DNA from: Paraliobacillus sp. PM-2
Lineage (GTDB): Bacteria > Bacillota > Bacilli > Bacillales > Amphibacillaceae
Direction: 5' to 3'
DNA length: 64,000 bases
Assembly (NCBI RefSeq): GCF_001368815.1
Contig: NZ_CTEI01000002.1
Location: forward strand, 1-64,000
In this document: positions 33,446 through 42,295 of the stretch, piece after piece
How positions within the stretch are numbered: the first letter of the stretch is position 1
How the letters are laid out: each line of letters starts with the position of its first letter
The notes under the pieces: generated by a model
The model's input: only the letters and a program-made list of their open reading frames with translations
The model's database searches: none
Told to the model about the DNA's origin: nothing
Position numbers and translations under genes: made by a program

Positions 33446-33655
33446 CTAATTTTCTTTATTGTTTGTTTCTATTCTCCGCATTTCTTTTATCATTATAGAA
33501 AGTAAGATACTTAGACCAGCAACTAATAATATAACTGGTAAAGATAGAATAAACGTTTTAGCTGCAGAGGAATAACCATATTGACCTTCAGTGTATAAAA
33601 AAATAAACATTGCAAAAGATGAGCAAATGAAAATGGTCGAATTTAATAATTTCAT
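33446..33655 (-). CDS. small membrane protein
   Basis: 69 aa with two hydrophobic segments (about residues 5-22 and 34-55) and a charged C-terminus. ATG 33655 is chosen because GGGGGGAA lies just before it; ATG 33670 is in frame but within the SD region. It starts 21 bases after the RDD gene and is probably co-transcribed with it. Confidence 0.6.
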   Translation of the reverse strand: MKLLNSTIFICSSFAMFIFLYTEGQYGYSSAAKTFILSLPVILLVAGLSILLSIMIKEMRRIETNNKEN

Positions 33656-33675
33656 GCGAATTCCCCCCAAAAAAA

Positions 33676-34116
33676 CTATTCCTCATAGTCTGTATTCGAC
33701 TCTCCTGGTGGATCTGTTGTAACGTATGTTTGTGCAATAAAGTCATGGATTGCACGTTTATCTTCTCGTAACCCCACCATAAACGCACTTATAATAAAAC
33801 CAATTCCTAATGTGACTACATAAAACATCCCTGCTACCCAATGTCTCAATAACATGGTGCCAATCCTAACTTTTTTCCCATCAACTCGCGCAATTCGGTT
33901 ACCGACCAGTTTTCTACCTAATGTATATCCGTACCAGAAAACAGGTAATAGTAAATAATAAAAAACTGAGACGAGATCAGTAATAAAAAACTCCTCATTA
34001 CTGTAAAATACCCCGTATATAAGCTGTGAAAGCATACCTAGTACGATAAAAAGGATAATAAAGTCCAATACATGTGCTAAAAACCTATTTTGAAACCCAG
34101 CTGGATTTAAAATCAT
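33676..34116 (-). CDS. RDD family membrane protein
   Basis: 146 aa with the RDD signature at the N-terminus (GFQNRFLAHVLDFIIL; here R...D), three hydrophobic segments and the C-terminal HDFIAQTYV motif of the family. RDD proteins are membrane proteins of unclear function, proposed to be ion-transport related in salt-tolerant bacilli. AAAAAGGAGTG precedes the ATG. Confidence 0.85.
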   Translation of the reverse strand: MILNPAGFQNRFLAHVLDFIILFIVLGMLSQLIYGVFYSNEEFFITDLVSVFYYLLLPVFWYGYTLGRKLVGNRIARVDGKKVRIGTMLLRHWVAGMFYVVTLGIGFIISAFMVGLREDKRAIHDFIAQTYVTTDPPGESNTDYEE

Positions 34117-34168
34117 ACCAACACTCCTTTTTCATAATCAGTAAACAGATATGTCATTTACATGCGTA

Positions 34169-35191
34169 TTATTCTACCGAATTTATTTTTAGGTTTTCCT
34201 TTAACATTAAAATAATCTCATTTAAGCTTTGCTCTTCTGGAATGAAATAATATGTGCCATTAATTCGTTGATTAGAACCTTCAATTTCCGAGGTTTTTAT
34301 TTCAGAACTATCTAAGGAAGCATATAATTTTTGTAATGCATAAATTTCTGATACTTTTAGACTTGTACGTAAATTTTCACCAATAACATCACTTATTTCA
34401 CCCATTTTAAAAATAGTTTTTGTAGAAATAACTTGATTAACAGCTGATTGAATAAATTGGCGTTGTCTTTCATCACGAGGGTAAATGGCATTCACATCTC
34501 GTTTTCTCATTCGAACAAATGCTAAAGCTTCTTCCCCATCTAATTTGGTTCGCCCTGATTCAAAATATATTCTTTCTCCACCTGCATAGATATTTTCTTC
34601 CCAAAAGGGTTCCTTAATATCAATCGTTACCCCACCCAGAACGTTTACAATATCCCTAAAACCTTCAAATCCAACTGTTACATATTCATCAATGGGAATC
34701 TCTAATAATTCTTCTACTTTTTTAACTGTTAGTTCATTTGCTCCATAATTAAACATAGACCCATACGTATACGAAGCATTTATTTTATGAGATCCTGCAT
34801 AAATATTTGCTTCACTATTAGAAAACTCCACTCTTGTGTCACGGGGTATTGACGTCATCGTTACCTGCTCAGTACCCGGATTTAAAGTAAGAACGATTAA
34901 CGTATCCGCTCTTCCATTTTCTCCTCCAGTAGAATAATCCTCTACACCAATTAACAATATAGATAAAGGATCATCACCAATTTGAACAGATTGCTCTCGT
35001 AGAGGGGATTTATTACTTGGTCTATCTAACTCATCATATGAATTATCAACTGCTTCATACGTTTGTTTTACAATATAGATACCAATAACCAAAATAAAAG
35101 CTAGCAGCAATAATGATAAATATATGAATATGCGTTTTGCCTTACTTTTTTTCACTTTTTGTTTCTTCTTTTCTCTCCTTAATTTCTTCAT
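34169..35191 (-). CDS. LytR-CpsA-Psr (LCP) family cell-wall ligase
   Basis: 340 aa. A very basic N-terminus (KKLRREKKKQKVKKSKAKR), one membrane anchor (about residues 22-44) and an extracytoplasmic LCP domain (about 75-235), with the conserved LLIGVED, SIPRDTRV and RKRDVN..PRDERQRQF motifs whose Arg and Asp residues bind polyprenyl phosphate. LCP enzymes transfer wall teichoic acid or other glycopolymers to peptidoglycan. Which of TagT, TagU or TagV it corresponds to cannot be decided. Probably monocistronic. Confidence 0.9.
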   Translation of the reverse strand: MKKLRREKKKQKVKKSKAKRIFIYLSLLLLAFILVIGIYIVKQTYEAVDNSYDELDRPSNKSPLREQSVQIGDDPLSILLIGVEDYSTGGENGRADTLIVLTLNPGTEQVTMTSIPRDTRVEFSNSEANIYAGSHKINASYTYGSMFNYGANELTVKKVEELLEIPIDEYVTVGFEGFRDIVNVLGGVTIDIKEPFWEENIYAGGERIYFESGRTKLDGEEALAFVRMRKRDVNAIYPRDERQRQFIQSAVNQVISTKTIFKMGEISDVIGENLRTSLKVSEIYALQKLYASLDSSEIKTSEIEGSNQRINGTYYFIPEEQSLNEIILMLKENLKINSVE

Positions 35192-35383
35192 TCATAACAC
35201 CTTTTTCTACTATATTTCACTCTATTAATTATAATTGTAAAACATTAGAATTACAATATCTTTCCAGTAGGCGTTTTAGTACTATCAGCTCATAAATATG
35301 TAATCATTTTTGTGTGGTAGTTAAAGTCGAGGATAACTCCCGCCTTACTATCAATTGTTAATATCAGGTATTAAATACATGAA

Positions 35384-35412
35384 AAAAGTATTGAGTGTTT
35401 CATAAATTACTG
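35384..35412 (+). promoter_or_regulatory. candidate promoter of brnQ
   Basis: TTGAGT at about 35390 and TATTAT about 17 bases further resemble a housekeeping promoter. No T-box or other riboswitch is visible upstream. Confidence 0.35.
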
Positions 35413-35471
35413 TTATTATGTCTATTGTCTATAATAGAATACTTGGTATCCAACTAGAGGGAGTAATGCAT

Positions 35472-36827
35472 ATGCAACAACAAAGAATACCATTCTCAAC
35501 CTATGCCGTTATCGGTACAATGCTTTTCGGACTATATTTTGGTGCAGGTAATTTAATTTTTCCAATTCAGCTTGGTCAGTTAGCTGGTTCTAATTTTTGG
35601 GCGGGGCTAATTGGATTTCTAGTGACAACGATTGGATTGCCGTTTTTGGGGATATTAGCAATTGGTTTATCAAAAAGTAATGGCTTACTTGATTTAGCAA
35701 GTCGTGTACACCCTGCTTTTGGACTTGCTTTCAGCATGGCGCTGTATTTAACTATTGGCCCATTTTTTGCTATTCCAAGGACAGCTACCGTACCGTTTGT
35801 TGTTGGTTTTGAACCTTTTATCGATCAAGGACAAATTAGTCTATGGCTAGGCGTTTTTAGTTTTATATTTTTTGCGATTGTTTATTATTTTTCATTAAAC
35901 CCTGCAAAAATTATTGATTATGTCGGGAAATATTTAACACCCGCTTTTCTATTGTTCTTATTTCTTTTAATTATCGTTACTATAATAAAACCAATGGGTA
36001 GTTTTGGTTTACCTGTAGGAGATTACACCAATAGTGCTTTTATGACTGGTTTTAAAGAAGGTTATAATACAATGGATGCCATTGGTTCGCTTGCATTTGG
36101 TATTGTTGTGATTAATGCAATTAAGCGAAGAGGGATATCAGATACAAAATTGATCGCAAGCACAACTTGGAAATCAGGTGCGTTTGCAATGGGCTTAATG
36201 GCAACCATTTATACACTGATCGCATACATGGGAGCTTCAAGTGTATCTGTTATTGGAACGCTTGATAATGGTGGGATCATTTTTGCTGAAGTAGCTCAAC
36301 ATTACTTTGGCCCATTTGGAGCAATATTGTTAGCTATTATTATTGTACTAGCATGTTTAAAGACAAGTATTGGATTAATCACGGCATGTGGTGAATTTTT
36401 TCATGATGTCTTCCCGAAAATAAGCTACAAAACGTTTGTGTTTATTTTATCTTTTTTATCTTTTATCATTGCGAATTTTGGATTAAATAATATTATTCAA
36501 TTTGCTATTCCAGTGTTAATGTTTTTATATCCATTAGCTATTGTCCTAATACTATTAGGTCTTTGTTCTACTCTATTTAAACATAAGCGAGCAGTTTATG
36601 TAGTTGCTATGTCATTAACCTTTTTTGTAAGTTTCATTGATGGATATGATGCCTTAGTCACTACCCTGCCAGATGTAGCAAACTCTTTGTTTGAAGTAAT
36701 AAAGGATTTCTACTTATATTATTTACCACTTTATGATATCGGACTTGGTTGGATTTTCCCTGCCTTAATTGGTGCGATCTTAGGTTACTTTTGGCCAACA
36801 CGGCAAAGGGAAATGGAGAGAGGATAA
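35472..36827 (+). CDS. brnQ: branched-chain amino acid:cation symporter BrnQ
   Basis: 451 aa with about 12 hydrophobic segments. It matches the BrnQ/LIV-II carrier family, which imports Leu, Ile and Val with Na+ or H+. The N-terminal FGLYFGAGNLIFPIQLG motif is diagnostic, and AIPRTATVPF follows in helix 3. ATG 35472 lies eight bases after AGAGGGAG and is preferred over ATG 35466 and the open upstream frame. A bidirectional terminator follows. Confidence 0.93.
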   Translation: MQQQRIPFSTYAVIGTMLFGLYFGAGNLIFPIQLGQLAGSNFWAGLIGFLVTTIGLPFLGILAIGLSKSNGLLDLASRVHPAFGLAFSMALYLTIGPFFAIPRTATVPFVVGFEPFIDQGQISLWLGVFSFIFFAIVYYFSLNPAKIIDYVGKYLTPAFLLFLFLLIIVTIIKPMGSFGLPVGDYTNSAFMTGFKEGYNTMDAIGSLAFGIVVINAIKRRGISDTKLIASTTWKSGAFAMGLMATIYTLIAYMGASSVSVIGTLDNGGIIFAEVAQHYFGPFGAILLAIIIVLACLKTSIGLITACGEFFHDVFPKISYKTFVFILSFLSFIIANFGLNNIIQFAIPVLMFLYPLAIVLILLGLCSTLFKHKRAVYVVAMSLTFFVSFIDGYDALVTTLPDVANSLFEVIKDFYLYYLPLYDIGLGWIFPALIGAILGYFWPTRQREMERG

Positions 36828-36876
36828 TAAATGCGATTTAAATAAATGAGATTACAATAACTAAAGATGCCTAGAT

Positions 36877-36914
36877 AGCCTTTTTTCTGATTCAATAGAA
36901 AAAGGCTTTTTTTC
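36877..36914. terminator. bidirectional terminator
   Basis: AGCCTTTTTTCT and AGAAAAAGGCT pair, followed by TTTTTTT. It lies between convergent brnQ and the 110-aa membrane gene. Confidence 0.8.
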
Positions 36915-36929
36915 ATTTAAATGCAGCGT

Positions 36930-37262
36930 TTATTTTCTGAAAAATATGCGATCAATAATAATTGAAAAAATAGCTATACCTACTACAAAAACAGTATTAC
37001 GCAAAATCTTAACGTAAGTCCTTTCTTTTCGTATAATATAGCTTTTTATCTCTGACCAAGTATAAGCGTTGTTTCCGATAAAGGATAAGTCACTTTCGGT
37101 GAGGTTTGTATCATTACTAACAAGTACATCATAGTTTTCTAAATTGTAATTATTGTAGAAAGGAATATTACCATAAACTATACTAATGGTTAAAGGGATA
37201 ATAACAAATAGAATAAACAATAAGATAAAGATGATTGCAAAAGGTTTATTATTACGTCGCAT
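36930..37262 (-). CDS. membrane protein of unknown function
   Basis: 110 aa with an N-terminal membrane segment (about residues 9-31), an extracytoplasmic Asn-rich loop of about 50 residues and a second membrane segment (about 88-104). The ends are basic and cytosolic. GGAGTGAGG precedes the ATG. No family recognised. Confidence 0.62.
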   Translation of the reverse strand: MRRNNKPFAIIFILLFILFVIIPLTISIVYGNIPFYNNYNLENYDVLVSNDTNLTESDLSFIGNNAYTWSEIKSYIIRKERTYVKILRNTVFVVGIAIFSIIIDRIFFRK

Positions 37263-37500
37263 ACCTCACTCCTCCCTTCTTCTATCCTATTCCATTCATG
37301 AGATGAAATATGTATCTTAGCATATGAATCACCGATATATCTTTTATGCTATTAATAAAATTCCACCTTCTTTTAGTTGATTTTCCTTTGCTAACTTTGC
37401 TCTATTATGTTTCTATGGTAAAATTACGTTGCCTTTATACAACATTTTATACATTAGCAAACCTATCATCGGCTTTCTAGGATCAACAGGAGGATAAAGA

Positions 37501-38790
37501 ATGAAGAAAACATTTTTAAGCAAATTTTATCAAAAGACACTAACAGAAAGAGTGAAAGCACTCGTTTCCGCAGAAGTTATTTCTGAAGAAGATGCCATTG
37601 ATTTTAATCATAAATTACAATTACCTAATGAAATTGCGAATCATATGATTGAGAATCAGATCGCCACTTATGGCGTTCCGCTTGGTCTTGGACTTAATTT
37701 CTTAATTGATAATAAAGATTATGTTATTCCAATGGCAACAGAAGAACCATCTGTCATTGCGGCAGCTAGTTTCGCCGCAAAGACCATTAATCACGCTGGA
37801 GGTTTTACCACAACGGTTCAAAATCGTACGATGATTGGTCAGATCCCTTTGAAAGATGTACCAAACGTAGACGATGCAGAAAAGGTGATTCTAGCGCATG
37901 CGGAACAGATTATTGAACGAGCCAATGCTGCTCATCCTTCTATCGTTAAACGTGGTGGCGGTGCAACGGCGATTGAAACAAGAATAATAGAAGCAAATGA
38001 TACATACAATTCACCCACTTTCCTAGTAGTTCATATTCACATTGATACACTTGAGGCGATGGGCGCTAATATTGTTAATACCATGGTCGAAGCAATTAAG
38101 CCTTATGTAGAAAGCTTAACCAGCGGAACTGCAATTATGGGCATTCTCACCAACTATGCGACGGAATGTCTTGTAACATCTATTTGTCGTATGCCTGTTC
38201 ATCTATTAGAACGTTCAGGGTTTGCAGGTGAAGAAGTACGCGATCGCATCATTGAAGCTTGTCAATTTGCGCTTGTTGATCCTTACCGTGCGGTTACACA
38301 TAATAAAGGAATAATGAATGGTGTGGACGCTGTGGTATTAGCTTCAGGAAATGATACACGAGCCATAGAGGCTGGTGTCCACGCCTATGCAGCAAGGTCT
38401 GGTCAGTATCGTTCGTTAACCAACTGGACAAAGGCGGAAAATGGTGATTTATTAGGTGAACTAACGATTCCTTTACCAGTAGGAACAGTTGGCGGTTCAA
38501 TAAGTATTCATCCAACAGCTCAATTTACTAGTCAAGTACTGGGCTCTCCAACAGCAAAAGAACTAGAATCTATCATTGCTTCTGTTGGATTGGCACAGAA
38601 CTTTTCGGCCATTCGTGCACTTGTTACAGAAGGCATTCAAAAAGGACATATGGGATTACAAGCAAAGTCTCTCGCTATTAGTGCCGGTGCTAAAGGTGAT
38701 CAAATTGATAAAGTTACCGAACAATTAAAACAAGCAAACAATATGAACGTAACAACAGCAAAAGAACTACTAAGCAAGCTAACGGATTAA
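37501..38790 (+). CDS. mvaA: hydroxymethylglutaryl-CoA reductase, class II type
   Basis: 429 aa, the size of bacterial class II HMG-CoA reductases. These interconvert HMG-CoA and mevalonate with NAD(P)H, the committed step of the mevalonate route to isoprenoids. The catalytic residues can be placed: E81/E82 in EEPSVIAAAS, K269 in HNKGIMNG, D285 in GNDTRA and H383 in KGHMG. With the adjacent HMG-CoA synthase and thiolase genes the direction is biosynthetic. AGGAGG lies seven bases before the ATG. It converges with mvaS across a shared terminator. Confidence 0.94.
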   Translation: MKKTFLSKFYQKTLTERVKALVSAEVISEEDAIDFNHKLQLPNEIANHMIENQIATYGVPLGLGLNFLIDNKDYVIPMATEEPSVIAAASFAAKTINHAGGFTTTVQNRTMIGQIPLKDVPNVDDAEKVILAHAEQIIERANAAHPSIVKRGGGATAIETRIIEANDTYNSPTFLVVHIHIDTLEAMGANIVNTMVEAIKPYVESLTSGTAIMGILTNYATECLVTSICRMPVHLLERSGFAGEEVRDRIIEACQFALVDPYRAVTHNKGIMNGVDAVVLASGNDTRAIEAGVHAYAARSGQYRSLTNWTKAENGDLLGELTIPLPVGTVGGSISIHPTAQFTSQVLGSPTAKELESIIASVGLAQNFSAIRALVTEGIQKGHMGLQAKSLAISAGAKGDQIDKVTEQLKQANNMNVTTAKELLSKLTD

Positions 38791-38793
38791 TAT

Positions 38794-38833
38794 AAAAACC
38801 ATCCAGTCTCTCTTAAGAGATGGATGGTTTTTT
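38794..38833. terminator. bidirectional terminator between mvaA and mvaS
   Basis: AAAACCATCCA and TGGATGGTTTT form a stem with A- and T-runs on both sides. Confidence 0.8.
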
Positions 38834-38837
38834 AAAC

Positions 38838-40010
38838 TTATTTATCCTTACGCACATATTGACGCATATGATCTTTAATTCCCGCAAAACAAATTGTTGC
38901 TGGATCTTTTTCAGTTGGTAAATCAATATTGTCAACACCAACTGGCAATGTGTTTTGAAAATGCTCTTCATATGCAGCGACAGTCAATGCTGTACGATCT
39001 GCTAGCATTTGTTCATGTTGTTGTTTATAGATATTTTCTCGATAGTTTGGTTGCAGGATTCCGGTAAAGAATTCTCCAACTGCACCTGAACCATAGCTGA
39101 ACAGACCAATTCTAGCACCTGATTCAATGTTTGTATTACCTTCAAGTAAAGAAATTAAGCTTAAATATAATGAACCGGTATAAATGTTTCCTACAGTTGC
39201 ATTATATTTTTTGCTAATATCAAAATTAGCCAATAATCGCTCTTTATCAGTTTCATCTGCATCTTCTAGAACTGATTTTAGCGCTTTCATCCCCATTTTT
39301 GTGTATGGTAGGTGGAAAAGGATCGCTTCTAGATCATGTAATCCAACACCGGTTTTCTTCGTATAGGCACTAAATAGTTCTTGAAAGAATCCAATATATT
39401 TATCAACTGAATACTTACCTTGTACAAATGCGGTATCTGAATATAGTGGACGCCAAAAATCCATTACGTCCTCTGTTTGATAAGCGCTTGGGCTTTCTAC
39501 TGTCATAATTTTTGGTTCAGCACTCATAATCATAGCCACTGCACCCGCGCCTTGCGTTACCTCACCAGACGTTTGTAAACCATAACGCGATATATCCGCA
39601 CCCAATATAAGCACTTTGCTTTCTGGATTTAAAGCAATATGCCCTTTTGCCATTTGAATGCCAGCTGTCGCACTATAACATGCTTGTTTGACCTCAATCG
39701 AACGTGTATTTCGATTTAAATCTAATAACTGGTGGATATAAATTGAAGCCGCTTTTGAATGGTCAATTCCTGATTCTGTTGCGAAGATAACATAATCAAT
39801 CGCTTCTTTGTCCTCATCCGTTACAATTTGTAATGCTGCATTTGCTGCTAACGAAACAGCATCTTGCGTAATCGGTGGAACGGCTATTTTCTCTTGACCA
39901 ATCCCAATGGTAAACTTACCAGGCTCAATATTACGTGCAACCGCTAAATCTTCTGTTTCTACATACATGTGTGGCGTGTAGAAGCCAATCTTATCAATTC
40001 CAATTTTCAA
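38838..40010 (-). CDS. mvaS: hydroxymethylglutaryl-CoA synthase
   Basis: 390 aa, the usual bacterial length. It condenses acetyl-CoA with acetoacetyl-CoA to HMG-CoA. The catalytic residues fall at the positions known from staphylococcal MvaS: E79 in FATESG, C111 in QACYSATAG, and His in LFHLPYTKMG. It starts with the typical MKIGIDKIGFYTPH. AGGTGTGAGAG precedes the ATG. It is divergent from the thiolase gene across a 227-base region that must hold both promoters, which would allow the two to be regulated together. Confidence 0.95.
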   Translation of the reverse strand: MKIGIDKIGFYTPHMYVETEDLAVARNIEPGKFTIGIGQEKIAVPPITQDAVSLAANAALQIVTDEDKEAIDYVIFATESGIDHSKAASIYIHQLLDLNRNTRSIEVKQACYSATAGIQMAKGHIALNPESKVLILGADISRYGLQTSGEVTQGAGAVAMIMSAEPKIMTVESPSAYQTEDVMDFWRPLYSDTAFVQGKYSVDKYIGFFQELFSAYTKKTGVGLHDLEAILFHLPYTKMGMKALKSVLEDADETDKERLLANFDISKKYNATVGNIYTGSLYLSLISLLEGNTNIESGARIGLFSYGSGAVGEFFTGILQPNYRENIYKQQHEQMLADRTALTVAAYEEHFQNTLPVGVDNIDLPTEKDPATICFAGIKDHMRQYVRKDK

Positions 40011-40237
40011 TATCTCTCACACCTTTTAAAAATATATGTTTGCTGTTCCTATTTTAGATGATTTTGAAACTTTTTTCTATTAAAAAGTTCAAATTTCATC
40101 TATTTTCCTTGTTTTTTATTAAAATAAAGAAGTATTTCTTTATAAATAGATCATGATATACTATAATCATTACTTAGCTAGACCTGTATTTTAACATACT
40201 TGTACAATCATTTTTTATAAAAAGGAGTGCTATCTGA

Positions 40238-41416
40238 ATGGAAGATGTAGTAATTGTAAGTGCAGTTCGCACCCCAATCGGTAAGTTTGGTGGTAGTTTA
40301 AAAGATACATCTGCAAAAGAACTTGGAGCACTAACCGTAAAGGAAGCGCTCAAGCAAGCAAATGTAAAGTCTGAAGAAGTTGATTCCGTTATTTTCGGGA
40401 ATGTGTTACAGGCTGGTTTAGGACAAAACCTAGCTCGTCAAATTTCCGTACACGCTGGAATCCCACATGAAGTTCCTGCAATGACAATTAATGAAGTATG
40501 TGGTTCAGGCATGAAGTCTGTTATTCTTGGAGCACAATCCATCAAATTAGATGAAGCGGACATCGTTGTGGTTGGTGGTTCAGAGAATATGAGTCAAACC
40601 CCTCATCTCGTTCATGATTACCGCTGGGATAAAAGTATGGAAGGAAAAAAATTAATTGACAGTATGATTCATGATGGACTTACAGATGCATTTGAACAAA
40701 CCCATATGGGCGTAACCGCTGAAAAAGTTGCTGAAAAATATGGGATAACGCGTGAAGACCAAGATCAATTTGCATTAGATTCACAGAGAAAAGCACAAAC
40801 TGCTGTTGAGCAAAATAAGTTTGCAGATGAAATTGTGCCAGTGCCTATTAAGGATAGTAATGGTGAAGCAAAGCTTTTTGATACAGATGAACATATCCGT
40901 CATAATTTACAACTACAAGATTTACAAAAATTAAAAACCCCGTTTATTGAAAGCGGTTCAGTAACAGCCGGAAATGCTTCTGGAATTAATGATTGTGCTG
41001 CATCATTAGTTTTGATGAAAAAATCATTAGCAGAAGAAAGAAACATTCCTTATCTAGCAACAATTAAAGCATATGCAGAAATAGGTACAGATCCATCTCT
41101 CATGGGTTACGCTCCCTACCATGCGACGAAAAAGTTAATCGAAAAAGAAAATTTAGATATTAATGACATTGATCTATTTGAGTTTAATGAAGCTTTTGCT
41201 GCACAAAGTGTTGCTGTCTTGCGGGACTTAAAGTTAGATACGTCTAAAGTAAATGTAAATGGTGGTGCAATTGCATTGGGCCATCCAATCGGTGCATCAG
41301 GTACAAGAATTTTGGTTACACTGCTACACGAAATGAACAAAAGAGATGCTAAGTTAGGATTAGGTTCGCTCTGTGTTGGTGGCGGTATTGGCCTCTCCCT
41401 ACTTGTCGAACGCTAA
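40238..41416 (+). CDS. acetyl-CoA C-acetyltransferase (thiolase)
   Basis: 392 aa, a complete biosynthetic-type thiolase that joins two acetyl-CoA to acetoacetyl-CoA, the substrate of the divergent mvaS product. The acyl-accepting cysteine is C88 in NEVCGSGMKS; the His of GHPIGASG and the second Cys in LCVGGGIG are present. It could also serve fatty-acid or butanoate metabolism, but its position in the mevalonate cluster favours isoprenoid supply. AAAGGAG lies eight to nine bases before the ATG. Confidence 0.93.
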   Translation: MEDVVIVSAVRTPIGKFGGSLKDTSAKELGALTVKEALKQANVKSEEVDSVIFGNVLQAGLGQNLARQISVHAGIPHEVPAMTINEVCGSGMKSVILGAQSIKLDEADIVVVGGSENMSQTPHLVHDYRWDKSMEGKKLIDSMIHDGLTDAFEQTHMGVTAEKVAEKYGITREDQDQFALDSQRKAQTAVEQNKFADEIVPVPIKDSNGEAKLFDTDEHIRHNLQLQDLQKLKTPFIESGSVTAGNASGINDCAASLVLMKKSLAEERNIPYLATIKAYAEIGTDPSLMGYAPYHATKKLIEKENLDINDIDLFEFNEAFAAQSVAVLRDLKLDTSKVNVNGGAIALGHPIGASGTRILVTLLHEMNKRDAKLGLGSLCVGGGIGLSLLVER

Positions 41417-41427
41417 TAAATGAATTC

Positions 41428-41455
41428 AAGCCACTACTCGATGTAGTGGCTTTTT
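41428..41455 (+). terminator. terminator of the thiolase gene
   Basis: AAGCCACTAC and GTAGTGGCTT form a perfect stem with a 5-base loop, followed by TTT. Confidence 0.8.
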
Positions 41456-41464
41456 AAATGACTT

Positions 41465-41602
41465 TTACTTGCCATCGTTATATTTTCTACCTTCAGCTGG
41501 GCTGGACATTTTTGTTGCACCATTATAACTTAATGCTTGATCACGATCTGATTCGACACGTCGACTCTTTTTTAACTTTTTCTCTTGTCTATCTTTTCCC
41601 AC
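41465..41602 (-). CDS. 45-aa hydrophilic protein
   Basis: A very polar small protein, Lys/Arg-rich at the N-terminus (GKDRQEKKLKKSRR) and Asn/Gly/Ser-rich at the end. GTG 41602 follows AGGAGG by eight bases. An ATG overlapping it in another frame would give only ten codons. Composition resembles small sporulation-associated proteins of bacilli, but no specific family is recognised. The + strand frame over the same bases is a shadow. Confidence 0.6.
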   Translation of the reverse strand: MGKDRQEKKLKKSRRVESDRDQALSYNGATKMSSPAEGRKYNDGK

Positions 41603-41825
41603 ATTACACACCTCCTCTTTCTACGATTAGTTTTGTTTAAAAAAAGCGAAATATACAGTAATAAGTAATATAGGTTCAACGTTTTAGCATTACCAAAAGA
41701 CTCTCTGTCAAATCTGATGGTGTGATTTTTACTCCGATATTTTTTTATTAAGGTTATATTCTATATAATATATAATAGATCTCACACTAGATTATTTACG
41801 TAAATGTATATTAAACACACCTTGT

Positions 41826-42190
41826 GAACACTCATGCTTTGTTTTCTGCTTCATGTGTTTGAAATAACCATTGATTCGAACGCTCATCACCTGTTTTTCC
41901 TTCCCATGTGTTTGAAATAACCATTAATTCGATCACTCATTGCCTGTTTTTCCTTCCATATGTTCGAAATAACCATTAATTCGAACACTCATCACCTGTT
42001 TTTCCTTCCATGTGTTCGAAATAACCATTGATTCGAACGCTCATCACTTGTTTTTCCTTCCATGCGTTCAAAATAACCATTGATTCGATCATTCATCACC
42101 TGTTTTTCCTTCCATGTGTTCGAAATAACCATTAATTCGGTCACTCATCACTTGTTTTTCATACCAAGTGCTTGAATTAATCATTTTCTC
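41826..42190. repeat. 52-bp tandem repeat array, six to seven units
   Basis: GAAATAACCATT recurs at 41861, 41914, 41966, 42018, 42070 (first base changed) and 42122, with a decayed seventh unit at 42174; the spacing is 53, then 52 throughout. Units are about 90% alike and each contains GTTCGAA...TTCGAAC, able to form a hairpin, plus the tract CTGTTTTTCCTTCCAT. Spacers are not unique, so it is not a CRISPR array. A period of 52 rotates the reading frame, so it is not coding. The gap from 41603 to 41825 holds nothing else I can name. Confidence 0.85.
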
Positions 42191-42244
42191 TTCTATTTAA
42201 TTGTTGGCAGAACAGAACTCACACCACATTTAGTGTAGTTCCAT

Positions 42245-42282
42245 AAAAAAATCCGTTTCTACACAATAATGTAAAAACGGAC
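42245..42282 (-). terminator. terminator of the nhaC gene
   Basis: CCGTTTTT..AAACGG pairing on the - strand is followed by a run of seven T. Confidence 0.65.
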
Positions 42283-42295
42283 TCTTTCATATAGT

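Noticed and set aside
41458-41640. + strand 60-codon frame after the thiolase gene
   Set aside because: It overlaps the thiolase terminator tail and lacks an SD; the - strand 45-aa gene has AGGAGG and better composition.
41826-42190. CRISPR array
   Set aside because: Adjacent units are repeats of one another along their whole 52 bp; there are no unique spacers and no cas genes.
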